A stretch of 21,500 nt of DNA, taken from positions 1-21,500 of the forward strand of contig DHON01000029.1 of the NCBI GenBank assembly GCA_002409965.1. Direction: 5' to 3'. The DNA comes from Firmicutes bacterium UBA5389. GTDB taxonomy: Bacteria; Bacillota; DTU025. Positions within the stretch are counted from its first letter, which is position 1. Each line of letters opens with the position of its first letter. A program made the position numbers and the translations under genes. Below, piece by piece: positions 5,683 to 14,800 of this stretch. The notes below the pieces were generated by a model. The model worked only from the letters and a program-made list of their open reading frames with translations, made no database searches and was not told where the DNA came from.

Positions 5683-7470
5683 TTGCTTCGCACACACACT
5701 TGTGGGGAACTGAGAGCCTCCCATGTTGGCCAGACGGCCACTTTGTGCGGTTGGGCTCATTCAGTGCGCGACCATGGCGGTCTGGTCTTCATCACACTAC
5801 GCGATAGGTACGGCTTCACCCAGGCTGTGGTGGAGCCCGGCGCCTCGCAGAGCGCCGCCGATTGCGCGCGTGGCATTCATCGCGAAAGCGTGCTCAGGAT
5901 CGTCGGCACCGTGTCCAGCAGACCTGTTGGGACTCGAAACAACGCCATCGCCACGGGCGACGTCGAGTTGGTTGCCAGCGATATCCAGGTTTTGGGCGAT
6001 GCAGCGCCCATCTTGCCCGTGGAGGTGTCCGATGACAAACTGGCCAATGAGGAGGCCAGGTTGAGATATCGATACATCGACCTCAGGCGCCATTCTCTCC
6101 AGGCGAACATGCATGCGCGTCACCGGGCTGCGCTAGCTGTACGAAACTGGCTTGCTGAGCGGGATTTCATCGAGATCCAAACACCCCTGTTCGTCCGCAG
6201 TACGCCCGAAGGGGCGCGCGACTTTGTGGTGCCAAGCAGGAACTTTCCCGGCATGTTCTACGCGCTTCCCCAAAGTCCGCAGCTGTACAAGCAGTTGCTG
6301 ATGATCGCGGGTTTTGACCGCTATTTCCAGCTGGCACCTTGCTTCCGCGACGAGGATCAGCGGGCTGACAGGCAATTGGTTCACACCCAGATCGACCTGG
6401 AGATGAGTTTCTGCGACGAGGACGACGTGTTCACGGTGATCGAGGGCATCATCTCCGCGGCCTTCCGAGCGGTGAACGGCGTTGAAGTGAACGGTCCGTT
6501 CCTGAGGCTCAGCTACGATGAGGCCATGGAGAGATTCGGCTCCGACAAGCCCGATCTCAGGTTCGGAATGGAGATGCGCGATCTGACGGATCTGGTGAGC
6601 CGATCGGAGTTCGGCATTTTCCGCGATGTGTGCGCTTCAGGCGGGCGTGTACGTGGTATAGCCGCTTCGGGCTGCGCTCACTTCAGCCGCAAAGAGACTG
6701 ACGAGCTTGCGGAGATCGCCAAGATATATAGGGCGAAGGGCATCATGCCGCTCAAAGTCGAGGAGGGGCGGCTCAAGGGGAGCATTGCCAAGTATCTCTC
6801 AGACGATGCCCAGCGTGCAATCGTCCGGATGCTCGATGCCGAAGACGGCGACCTTATCATCATGGTCGCCGATGACCCGGAAGTGTCGGCTGTCGCTTTG
6901 GGCCAGGTCAGACGCTTCCTCGGGCGCAAACTCGGCCTCATACGTGAAGGCGACTACAAGCTTCTGTGGGTGACCGAGTTCCCGCTGTTTGAGTGGAACC
7001 CTGACGAGAACCGTTGGGAGGCCAAACACCACATCTTCACCCAACCACGTGAGCAGGACCTGCCCATACTGGAGTCCGATCCGGCGGCGGTGAAGGGGCG
7101 GCTGTACGACCTGGTGCTCAACGGCGTCGAGATGGGCAGCGGGAGCATCCGCATCAGCAATCCCGATCTTCAGAAACGGGTCATGAACATCATAGGCACC
7201 ACGAGCGAGGAGGCCGAGCGCAAGTTCGGTTTTCTCCTGCATGCCTACGAATACGGCGGTCCGGTGCACGGCGGGTTCGCCATCGGGTTTGACAGACTGA
7301 TCGCAGTCATACTGGGCCTGGAGAATCTGAGGGACGTGATCGCATTCCCGCAAAATGCTGCCGGAGTGTCTTTGGTGGACGACTGCCCGAGCGAGATAGA
7401 CCCTAAGCAGTGGAAGGAACTGCACATCAGGCCGGCTGAGGGGGTCGCGCCGGGGCGCGGGTCAAGGTGA
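5683..7470 (+). CDS. aspS: Aspartyl-tRNA synthetase
   Basis: Class II synthetase charging tRNA with aspartate; 595 residues, the usual length of bacterial AspRS. An N-terminal OB-fold anticodon domain (about 1-110) precedes the catalytic core. Motif 2 is FRDEDQRADRQ (221-231) followed by QIDLEMSF, motif 3 is GGFAIGFDRL (530-539), and the bacterial GAD insertion occupies roughly 295-415. TTG at 5683 is chosen for GAGGTGA (5671-5677) at good spacing; an upstream TTG at 5659 has no SD. In the anticodon domain it carries His31 (RDHGG, codon 5773-5775) and Gly83 (RPVGTRNN, codon 5929-5931). These residues in Pseudomonas aeruginosa AspRS are tied to relaxed specificity for tRNA-Asn, so this may be a non-discriminating Asp/AsnRS. 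It is transcribed divergently from the nitrilase operon. Confidence 0.97.
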   Translation: MLRTHTCGELRASHVGQTATLCGWAHSVRDHGGLVFITLRDRYGFTQAVVEPGASQSAADCARGIHRESVLRIVGTVSSRPVGTRNNAIATGDVELVASDIQVLGDAAPILPVEVSDDKLANEEARLRYRYIDLRRHSLQANMHARHRAALAVRNWLAERDFIEIQTPLFVRSTPEGARDFVVPSRNFPGMFYALPQSPQLYKQLLMIAGFDRYFQLAPCFRDEDQRADRQLVHTQIDLEMSFCDEDDVFTVIEGIISAAFRAVNGVEVNGPFLRLSYDEAMERFGSDKPDLRFGMEMRDLTDLVSRSEFGIFRDVCASGGRVRGIAASGCAHFSRKETDELAEIAKIYRAKGIMPLKVEEGRLKGSIAKYLSDDAQRAIVRMLDAEDGDLIIMVADDPEVSAVALGQVRRFLGRKLGLIREGDYKLLWVTEFPLFEWNPDENRWEAKHHIFTQPREQDLPILESDPAAVKGRLYDLVLNGVEMGSGSIRISNPDLQKRVMNIIGTTSEEAERKFGFLLHAYEYGGPVHGGFAIGFDRLIAVILGLENLRDVIAFPQNAAGVSLVDDCPSEIDPKQWKELHIRPAEGVAPGRGSR

Positions 7471-7475
7471 GTCGA

Positions 7476-7559
7476 ATGGAGGAGCAGTCAGGTATTGGCG
7501 TATTCGGGTCCGTGCGTTTCACGCGAGTGGATGCACGGACCATCGCAACTCTACTCTGA
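7476..7559 (+). CDS. Possible 27-aa leader peptide between aspS and guaB
   Basis: ATG at 7476 is preceded by AAGGTGAG, whose TGA is the aspS stop codon, so ribosomes ending aspS could restart here. The frame encodes 27 residues (MEEQSGIGVF...TIATLL) and stops at 7557-7559. It reads through the strong hairpin at 7507-7541, a layout seen in coupled leaders. The peptide has no codon run pointing to attenuation. The same SD region could instead serve a TTG at 7495 in the guaB frame. Existence is uncertain. Confidence 0.3.
   Translation: MEEQSGIGVFGSVRFTRVDARTIATLL
7507..7541 (+). other. Long hairpin with GCGA tetraloop in the aspS-guaB spacer
   Basis: GGTCCGTGC (7507-7515) pairs perfectly with GCACGGACC (7533-7541). 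Inside, TTCAC (7518-7522) pairs with GTGGA (7527-7531) around a GCGA (GNRA) loop, giving about 14 pairs. No T-run follows, so it is not a classical terminator. It could be a processing or stability element, or control guaB expression. Confidence 0.5.
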
Positions 7560-7614
7560 TATGTCGCTGCCTTGTGTCGGGCATGCCTCACGAGGCGCGG
7601 GAATGGAGGCTTCC

Positions 7615-9099
7615 ATGGAAGATAGTTCGGGTTTCGACATACGAGAAGGGCTGACCTTCGACGACGTGCTCATGGTTCCAGCCATGTCCGAGACTCTGCC
7701 GTGGCAGGTGGACGTGACCACGCGCCTTACAGAACAGATCGTCCTGAACATGCCGCTGCTTTCGGCGGCAATGGACACAGTGACGGAGGCCAGGATGGCA
7801 GTGGCGATGGCCCGCGAGGGCGGGATGGGCGTGATCCATAAGAGCATGTCCATTTCGGCGCAGGCTGCCGAGGTGGACAAGGTGAAGCGGTCGGAGCATG
7901 GGATCATCGTCGATCCGATATTCCTTCCGCCGGAAGCCCTAATCAGAGAGGCTCTCGAGATCATGGAACGTTACCACATCTCGGGCGTCCCAATAACCGA
8001 GGACGGCAAACTTGTTGGTATCCTGACCAACCGCGACCTCAGGTTCGAAACACACTACGATCGGCCGGTTTCCGAGGCTATGACCAAGAACAACCTGATC
8101 ACGGCGCCTGTCGGCACCACGGTCGACCAGGCCATAGAGATCCTCAAACAGCACAAGGTGGAGAAGCTTCCGCTTGTGGATGAGGAGTTCAGGCTGCGCG
8201 GGCTGATCACGATAAAGGATATTCAGAAGGCGCGGAAGTACCCCAGTTCCGCCAAGGACGAGCACGGCCGGCTTCGGGTGGCGGCGGCGGTGGGGGTGAC
8301 GAAGGATGCGATGGACAGAGTCGCTAGTCTGCTCGATGCCGGCGCCGACATGATCGTTGTAGACACGGCCCACGGGCACTCCAGGGGAGTGATCGATACG
8401 ATCAGAGCCATCCGGGCCAGCTTTGGCAGGGTGAACGTGATGGCGGGCAACGTGGCGACGGGCGAGGCTGTCAGGGCTCTTGCCGAGGCAGGGGCCGATT
8501 GCGTGAAGGTCGGCATCGGGCCGGGGTCCATCTGCACCACGCGTGTCGTGGCCGGAGTGGGAGTTCCGCAGTTCACAGCGGTGCTTGATTGCGCGGCGGC
8601 TGCTCGTGAGGCGGGCGTTCGGATTGTGGCCGACGGAGGTATCAAGTACTCCGGCGATGTTGCCAAGGCGCTCGCAGCCGGCGCCCATGCGGTCATGATC
8701 GGCAAACTGTTGGCGGGCACCGAGGAGAGTCCAGGCGAAACCGAGATTTACAAGGGGCGGAGCTTCAAGGTTTACAGGGGCATGGGTTCGCTGGGCGCCA
8801 TGAGAGATGGATCGAGCGACCGCTACTTCCAGGAAGGGGTCTCAAAGCTCGTCCCGGAGGGAATCGAGGGGCGTGTTCCCTACAAGGGCACGGTTTCTGA
8901 CACCGTCTACCAGCTGATAGGAGGGGTCAGGGCCGGCATGGGCTACGTGGGAGCTGCGAATCTCAGCCAGCTTGTCGAACATGCCAGGTTCATGCGGATA
9001 ACAGGAGCGGGGCTCCGAGAAGGCCATCCGCACGATGTTCAGATTACCAAAGAGGCTCCCAACTACATGGTGATGGGGGCTGAATGCGACGAAGGATAG
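7615..9099 (+). CDS. guaB: Inosine-5'-monophosphate dehydrogenase
   Basis: Converts IMP to XMP with NAD+, the rate-limiting step of GMP synthesis; cytoplasmic TIM-barrel enzyme acting as a tetramer. ATG 7615 (GGAGG five bases upstream) gives 494 residues, the usual length; ATG 7603 and TTG 7495 are in-frame alternatives, and the longer forms add residues not typical of the family. Landmarks: GLTFDDVLMVP at the N-terminus, a CBS-domain pair inserted at about 100-205 (ISGVPITEDGKLVGILTNRD, then EKLPLVDEE), the active-site loop GIGPGSICTTR with catalytic Cys307, the IMP-binding VADGGIKYSGD, YRGMGSLGAM, and the mobile flap EGRVPYKG. It follows aspS at 144 bases in the same direction and may be cotranscribed with it. 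Confidence 0.97.
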   Translation: MEDSSGFDIREGLTFDDVLMVPAMSETLPWQVDVTTRLTEQIVLNMPLLSAAMDTVTEARMAVAMAREGGMGVIHKSMSISAQAAEVDKVKRSEHGIIVDPIFLPPEALIREALEIMERYHISGVPITEDGKLVGILTNRDLRFETHYDRPVSEAMTKNNLITAPVGTTVDQAIEILKQHKVEKLPLVDEEFRLRGLITIKDIQKARKYPSSAKDEHGRLRVAAAVGVTKDAMDRVASLLDAGADMIVVDTAHGHSRGVIDTIRAIRASFGRVNVMAGNVATGEAVRALAEAGADCVKVGIGPGSICTTRVVAGVGVPQFTAVLDCAAAAREAGVRIVADGGIKYSGDVAKALAAGAHAVMIGKLLAGTEESPGETEIYKGRSFKVYRGMGSLGAMRDGSSDRYFQEGVSKLVPEGIEGRVPYKGTVSDTVYQLIGGVRAGMGYVGAANLSQLVEHARFMRITGAGLREGHPHDVQITKEAPNYMVMGAECDEG

Positions 9100-9126
9100 A
9101 CCAGTTCTGTGAAGGAGGAGAATGTG

Positions 9127-10326
9127 GTGTTGCGCAGGAGAGTCGGCCTTGCGGCGTTCCTCTTGGTGTTGGCGGTTGCGGCGCTTATCCCAGGCACGAA
9201 CGCCCTGGCGCAGTTTGATGCCAAGAGCATAATCGTTAATCCGAATCCGCCGTTCTCAGCGAGCATCTGGACTGACAGGAGTCAGTACGACCCAGGAGAT
9301 CAGGTCACCATATACTTCAGAACCACTCGGGACGCGTACATCTACGTTTTTGACATCGACACGGTGGGGAACGTGAGCCTGATATTCCCCAACATCTACT
9401 CAGAGAGCAACTACAGAAGAGCTAGCTCCACGTATTCGCTGCCCGACAACGTCAGGTACAATCTGACTGTGGGAGGCCCGTCGGGAACGGAGCAACTGGT
9501 GATGTTCGCTACACCTTCAAGAGTGCAGGATGTGGAGTGGCTCAGGCGCTCGCTCGGCCAGGGTAGTTTCGGACCGCAGCTCAATGTGAACATATCTGCT
9601 GAGAGATTCATATTTGAGGTCAAATCGGTGACGGTCACTCCCAACTTCGGGCAGGATTGGGCGTCCGCGTCGGCGACGTTCGCGGTGGGCCGCGGAACCG
9701 TGCCTCCGCCGCCTCCTCCGCCAGCGACCCGCGGGGCGATCAAACTGACCTCCAAGCCGTCGGGCGCGCAGGTATTCCTGGACGGAGTCGAACAGGGCAC
9801 AACGCCGCTGACGATGTCGGGCGTGGCCTACGGGGTGCACGACATAACTATTGTCAAGAAGGGGTACTACACCTTCTCGAGGCAGGTCACTGTCAACTCG
9901 CCCAATCCATACCCCGTCCACGCGGAGCTGGTTAAGGTACCGAGTTCTGGGGGATGGGGCGACGAAGTGCTGATGATCAGGAAGACCATGACCATCAAGT
10001 GGCCGAGCACAGGCCCGTTCACTGAGGCCTTCACGTATCGCGGGTCGACGGGCAATATCATTCTATCGGCCGATCCGTTGCTGGGCATGCTGACCAGAAT
10101 CACTGCCAGCATGACATCGAACGCAGTCGGTCCGGTTCAGTTCGCCGAGATCACTCCGAGCGGCCCCGACTCGCCCTGGCCCGGCAGGGTATATGAGAAG
10201 GTCCAGTATCCGTTCAGGTCCAGAGTCACCGTGCGGGACTACAGGATTACCACGGGGGCCGTGTTCGGGATCGAGTATCTGGAATACGTGACCCTCGATG
10301 TGGAGGTATGGCATATCGGCGACTGA
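9127..10326 (+). CDS. Secreted DUF4384 and PEGA domain protein
   Basis: Predicted exported protein of about 399 residues. Residues 1-29 form a signal peptide: basic LRRR, a hydrophobic core, then NALAQ. Residues about 45-130 match the DUF4384 type (YDPGDQVTIYFRTTRDAYIY, then IFPN and YSLPD). A run of seven prolines (about 193-199) links to a PEGA domain (about 203-268: GAIKLTSKPSGAQVFLDGVE, then KKGYY), a small beta domain common in surface proteins. The last 125 residues are not recognised. Several starts compete after AAGGAGGAG (9111-9119): GTG 9124, GTG 9127 and TTG 9130; 9127 has the best spacing. The upstream GTG at 9109 would include the SD itself. It lies 27 bases after guaB and is followed by a terminator. 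Function unknown; a cell-surface role is inferred. Confidence 0.82.
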   Translation: MLRRRVGLAAFLLVLAVAALIPGTNALAQFDAKSIIVNPNPPFSASIWTDRSQYDPGDQVTIYFRTTRDAYIYVFDIDTVGNVSLIFPNIYSESNYRRASSTYSLPDNVRYNLTVGGPSGTEQLVMFATPSRVQDVEWLRRSLGQGSFGPQLNVNISAERFIFEVKSVTVTPNFGQDWASASATFAVGRGTVPPPPPPPATRGAIKLTSKPSGAQVFLDGVEQGTTPLTMSGVAYGVHDITIVKKGYYTFSRQVTVNSPNPYPVHAELVKVPSSGGWGDEVLMIRKTMTIKWPSTGPFTEAFTYRGSTGNIILSADPLLGMLTRITASMTSNAVGPVQFAEITPSGPDSPWPGRVYEKVQYPFRSRVTVRDYRITTGAVFGIEYLEYVTLDVEVWHIGD

Positions 10327-10358
10327 CGCCGATGCTCACTGCATATCCACAGTTCAGC

Positions 10359-10390
10359 AAGGAGCCGGGGTCTGCAACCCTGGCTCCTTT
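10359..10390 (+). terminator. Intrinsic terminator after the DUF4384-PEGA gene
   Basis: Bases 10359-10371 pair with 10377-10389 (13 pairs, one G-T) around a CTGCA loop. The core is GGAGCC...GGCTCC, flanked by AA on the left and TTT on the right. The T-run is short. A promoter follows 30 bases downstream, consistent with a transcription-unit boundary. Confidence 0.7.
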
Positions 10391-10418
10391 CAATGTGCGC
10401 CGCAAGGCGCAGGTGAGG

Positions 10419-10447
10419 TTGTGAAACGCTGGATGGGCCATTATAAT
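10419..10447 (+). promoter_or_regulatory. Sigma-A type promoter of asnS
   Basis: TTGTGA (10419-10424), a 17-base spacer, and a perfect TATAAT (10442-10447). Transcription would start near 10454, leaving about 48 bases of leader before the TTG at 10502; no room for a T-box. Confidence 0.65.
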
Positions 10448-10501
10448 GAAAGGTGTTATGGCAGGGATTGTGGCAAGTTCAACATTTCGGGGGTGTAGCC
10501 G

Positions 10502-11794
10502 TTGGATTCCGTCCGAATTGCCGATATTGGCGGCTATGAGGGGCAGGAAGTCAGAATAGAGGGTTGGCTGTACAACAAGCGCTCTAGCGGGAAGATCCAC
10601 TTCCTTATCGTCAGAGACGGTTCCGGATTTCTGCAGACGGTCGCGGTGAGAGGCGAACTTGCGGCCGATCAGTTCGACCTGTGCGGCGGGCTCACGCAGG
10701 AATCATCCATAGTCGTGACCGGGCGCGTCCGCGCGGATGAGCGGGCAATGGGCGGATTCGAGCTCACGCTCACAGGGATAGAGCTGGTGCAGTTGGCCAA
10801 GGAGTATCCGATCACCCTCAAGGAGCACGGCGTGGATTTCCTGCTGGACCACAGGCACCTGTGGATCCGCAGCCCGCGCCAGCATGCAGCGTTGCTCATC
10901 CGCGATGAGGTGATTGCCGCAGCCGAGGAATGGCTGCGGACCAACGGTTTCATCAAGCTCGACTCTCCGATCCTAACGCCTGCGGCATGCGAAGGCACAA
11001 CGACGCTTTTCGAGACCGACTACTTCGGCGAGAAGGCCTACCTGAGCCAGAGTGGGCAGCTGTATGTCGAAGCAGGCTGTATGGCCTTCGGGAAGGTCTA
11101 CTGCTTCGGGCCTACATTCAGGGCCGAGAAGTCCAAGACTCGGCGGCATCTGATCGAATTCTGGATGATCGAGCCTGAGATGGCATATGCCACCCAAGAC
11201 GACAACATGGTGGTGCAGGAGCAGTTTGTGTCGCACATAGTCAAGCGCTGCCTGGAAAACCGCCACGATGAGCTGGTCCTGCTTGGGCGGGACCTGTCCA
11301 AGCTGGAAGCGGTGACCGCGCCCTTCCCCAGGGTGTCGTATGATGAGGCCGTAGAGATGCTGCACGCTGGGGGCAGGGAGTTCGAGTGGGGCGACGATTT
11401 CGGCGCGCCCGATGAAGCCGTTATCTGCTCGCGTTTCGACAAGCCGGTGTTCATCACCGGTTATCCCACGAAGGTGAAGGCCTTCTACATGCAGCCTGAG
11501 CCGGACCGGCCCGAGGTAGTAAAGTGCGCCGACCTCTTGGCGCCGGAAGGCTACGGCGAGATCATCGGCGGCAGTGAGCGTATTCACGATCTGGACCTCC
11601 TCGAACAGAGAATGCGTGAGCACGATCTGCCCAGGGCAGGCTACGAATGGTACCTCGACCTACGTCGGTACGGTTCCGTGCCGCACTCCGGCTTCGGCCT
11701 CGGCATCGAACGCACTGTTGCGTGGATCAGCGGCAGTGAGCATGTGAGAGAGATGATACCGTTCCCAAGGCTACTGAACCGGATATACCCGTGA
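10502..11794 (+). CDS. asnS: Asparaginyl-tRNA synthetase
   Basis: Class II synthetase charging tRNA-Asn with asparagine; 430 residues, typical for bacteria. The OB-fold anticodon domain is at about 15-100 (VRIEGWLYNKRSSGKIHFL). The catalytic core has motif 2 FRAEKSKTRRHLIEFWMIEP (206-225), the arrangement of AsnRS rather than bacterial AspRS, and motif 3 GFGLGIERTVAWI (397-409), ending in FPRLLNRIYP. It lacks the GAD insertion of bacterial AspRS. TTG at 10502 is preceded by GGGGGTG six bases upstream, a modest SD. It has its own promoter and lies between two secreted-protein genes with no evident functional link. An AsnRS here means direct Asn-tRNA formation exists alongside an AspRS with relaxed-specificity residues. 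Confidence 0.96.
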   Translation: MDSVRIADIGGYEGQEVRIEGWLYNKRSSGKIHFLIVRDGSGFLQTVAVRGELAADQFDLCGGLTQESSIVVTGRVRADERAMGGFELTLTGIELVQLAKEYPITLKEHGVDFLLDHRHLWIRSPRQHAALLIRDEVIAAAEEWLRTNGFIKLDSPILTPAACEGTTTLFETDYFGEKAYLSQSGQLYVEAGCMAFGKVYCFGPTFRAEKSKTRRHLIEFWMIEPEMAYATQDDNMVVQEQFVSHIVKRCLENRHDELVLLGRDLSKLEAVTAPFPRVSYDEAVEMLHAGGREFEWGDDFGAPDEAVICSRFDKPVFITGYPTKVKAFYMQPEPDRPEVVKCADLLAPEGYGEIIGGSERIHDLDLLEQRMREHDLPRAGYEWYLDLRRYGSVPHSGFGLGIERTVAWISGSEHVREMIPFPRLLNRIYP

Positions 11795-11893
11795 CCGATT
11801 CGCGTTCGCGCGCGGCTGTCAGGAACTCTGTGCAGACGCTCGCGTCTAACATACCGAATTCAGCTAATCAGCCCAACTGAAGGAGGGTGGCAA

Positions 11894-14800
11894 ATGAGAC
11901 ACACTAGACGCATACTGAGCGTGTTCGCAGTGGCTGTAGCGGTTCTGGCCCTGGCATCGGCTGTGTCCGTAGCGCAGACATCTGCGTATGACTACATACT
12001 CCGTGGGGAGCGATACCTGGCTTCAGGAGCCGCGGATGACGCCATACGCGAGTTCAACGCAGCCTTGTCCATGGAGCCCGGAAATACCCGGGCCAGTTTC
12101 GGCTTGGGGCAGGCATATGAGCAGCGGTCGAGATGCGCTCGGGTTTTCAACTATCGAATGGAGCTTATGACTGAGCCGGGTACCCTCGGGAAACTGGGTT
12201 TTCCGCCTCTGACTGAACAGGGATACCAAGATGTTCAACTCGCATTGGATGCATATGCGAAGTCAGTGGCGTCTTATCCTCGTTACCCCGAGGCTTACTA
12301 CCGCCAGGGCCTGCTGCATTTTGTCAGCGGCAGGCAGGCCGACGCGCGGGCCGCGTTGGAACAGGCGGTTGGCGATGACCGTGCATCGGTGGCACCGGCT
12401 GTGCTTTTGGCATATGTATACCTGGAAGACGGCAATACGCAGGCTGCCGCTGCGCAGATTGAGAGAATCCGATCTGCGGCGGGCGATCCTGGAAACGCTC
12501 TGATACTGGGAGCGTCGGGTGTGCTCGAGTTCAGAAACGGGCGGCTTGACTCGGCCGAATCCATGCTCGCGCAGGGGGTGTCCAGGCCGGACGCGCCCGC
12601 GTATCTCTTCAAAATCCTGGGCGATGTGCGCCTGGCGCGCGGGGCGCACGATCAAGCTCTCGAAGCATACCAGCAGGCGGCCTACAGGGACATGGAGTCG
12701 GTGCTGTCGCGAGATGCGCTGGGCAACATGCTGAGGCTTGCCGGGCAGCCGTCTTCAGCGGCGGGGTATTACGCGGCGGCAGTAGCGGGCAACCCCAACC
12801 TCACTCGGGCCCGGTTTGGGCTCGGATCGGCTTTGCTCCAGTCCGGCTCGACGTCCCAGGCGCTCGGGGTGCTGACGGATCTGGCCAATGCGCTTCCCGC
12901 GTACGCGTCCGACAATGCGCTTCTGCTCAAGGGCATAGCCCAGTGGAAGATGGGGAACGCATCAGGCGCTCTTGCGACTGTCAATGACGCTTTGGGCATC
13001 AATCCCGGTAACCGCGTAGCGACCACATACAAGTCGCGCATTGAGCGGGAGGTCAGTCCCAGGGGAGTGTCTCCGAAGTCGATTCAGCCTCGTGCGATTG
13101 AGGGCACGCCCGCGTCCGACAAGCCTTTCACGGGGGTCCTCATCAACGGCGGGGCACCCTACACTAACAGCCGGAATGTGAGGCTGGGCGTGTACGGCGA
13201 TCTCACGCAAGTCGCTTTCAGCAATGATGGGTACTCCTGGAGCACGTGGTTCGCCAAGCCTGATCCGTACGGCGAATTCGGCTGGGAACTGGCGCCCGGC
13301 GACGGCAAGAAGACGGTTCAGATGAAGTTCAAGGGTTTTCTTTTCTTCGACGTTGCAGGCGAGCCAGGGTCTATTATGCTTGACACAACTCCGCCGGCGG
13401 CCTCGGTCACCCTAGCCAACATGGGCCCGCCAGCGTATGCAGGCGCGGTCGGCAGAGCGAGGGCCTCGATCACGGCAGAAGATCAAAGCGGCATACTCGG
13501 TTTCTGGCTGTCGTTCGATGGAAACGACTGGGAGTGGTACGACTGGTACGGCGGGGATCTCGCCATAACTCTTCCGCCCAGTGCGATGTACGGGCAGAAG
13601 CTTTACTTCTCAGTGGTAGACGGCGCCGGCAACCATGCGCCGGTCGAGGCGACTGTGCAGGCTCCTGATACCACGCCTCCTTTCATTTACGGAGTGCAGG
13701 CGGCGCCGGGTGCGTACGGGGCTGCGGCAGTGACGTGGCAGACAGACGAGGCGTCTGACTCGTGGGTGGAGTACTGGACGTACGGGTCCAGCCTGCAGCG
13801 CACGGGCGCCGATGCGATGACCGCGTCTCACCTAGTTAACTTGACAGGTCTGCAGCCCGGCGCAGACTACTACTACCACGTGGTGTCGACGGACGCTGCG
13901 GGCAACCGAGCCCAGTCTGCCGACATGACGTTCAGGCTGCAAATGGCGGATACCACGCCCCCGGTGATCAGTCGCGTTGAGGCCAGCGTTACGGGGCGCG
14001 ATTCCGTGGGCGTGACATGGTGGACTGACGAGCCGTCCGATTCCTACGTGGAATACTGGTCTTCCGGGATCAGCCTGGCGCGTACGGGGACGAGCGCAAT
14101 GACCACGTCTCACCTGGTCGCGCTGACGAACATCAGGTCCGGCGTGGTCTACTACTATCGGGTGGTGTCGACGGACGCTGCGGGCAACCGAGCCCAGTCT
14201 GCCGACATGACATTCCGTCTGCAACCGGCGGATACCACGCCCCCCACGGTGAGGTTGAGCATAAACAACGGCGCGCAGTCTACGAACAGCGCCGCGGTCC
14301 AGCTCTACATCGCCGCGCAGGATGACTCAGGCGGCGTTCTTGAGATGAGTCTACGCGACGACAAGACTCAATTCGGCCAGTGGCAGCCATACACGGCCTA
14401 CACCACCTGGCGCTTCTCGTCGGGCGACGGCAGGAGGACGGCAACGGTTCGAGTGCGAGATGCTGCTGGCAATGAAGCGCAGGCATCAGCATCTATCACC
14501 GTCGACACGACGCCCCTCAGCACAAGCTGGGTGGAGGTCAAGAACATCGGACCGGATTCGGCTACGGTGACGTGGCGGACCAACAAGTCGTCCGATTCCT
14601 GGGTTCTCTTCGGCACTTACTCGCCCAGCGCGAGCCAGGGGCAGGCCGAGAGGGTGACCTCCCACACGGTGCTGCTCCGCGGGCTCAGCCCGAACACTAC
14701 CTACTACTTCAAGGTGCGTTCGGCTGATGAGGCCGGCAATGTGGCCGAGTCGACAACGCAGACGTTCCGCACGTCCCAGAGGGGAAATCCTCCCACAGGG

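Noticed and set aside
7939..8688. Minus-strand open frame opposite guaB
   Set aside because: Antisense to a strongly conserved IMP dehydrogenase, and its translation shows no family features.
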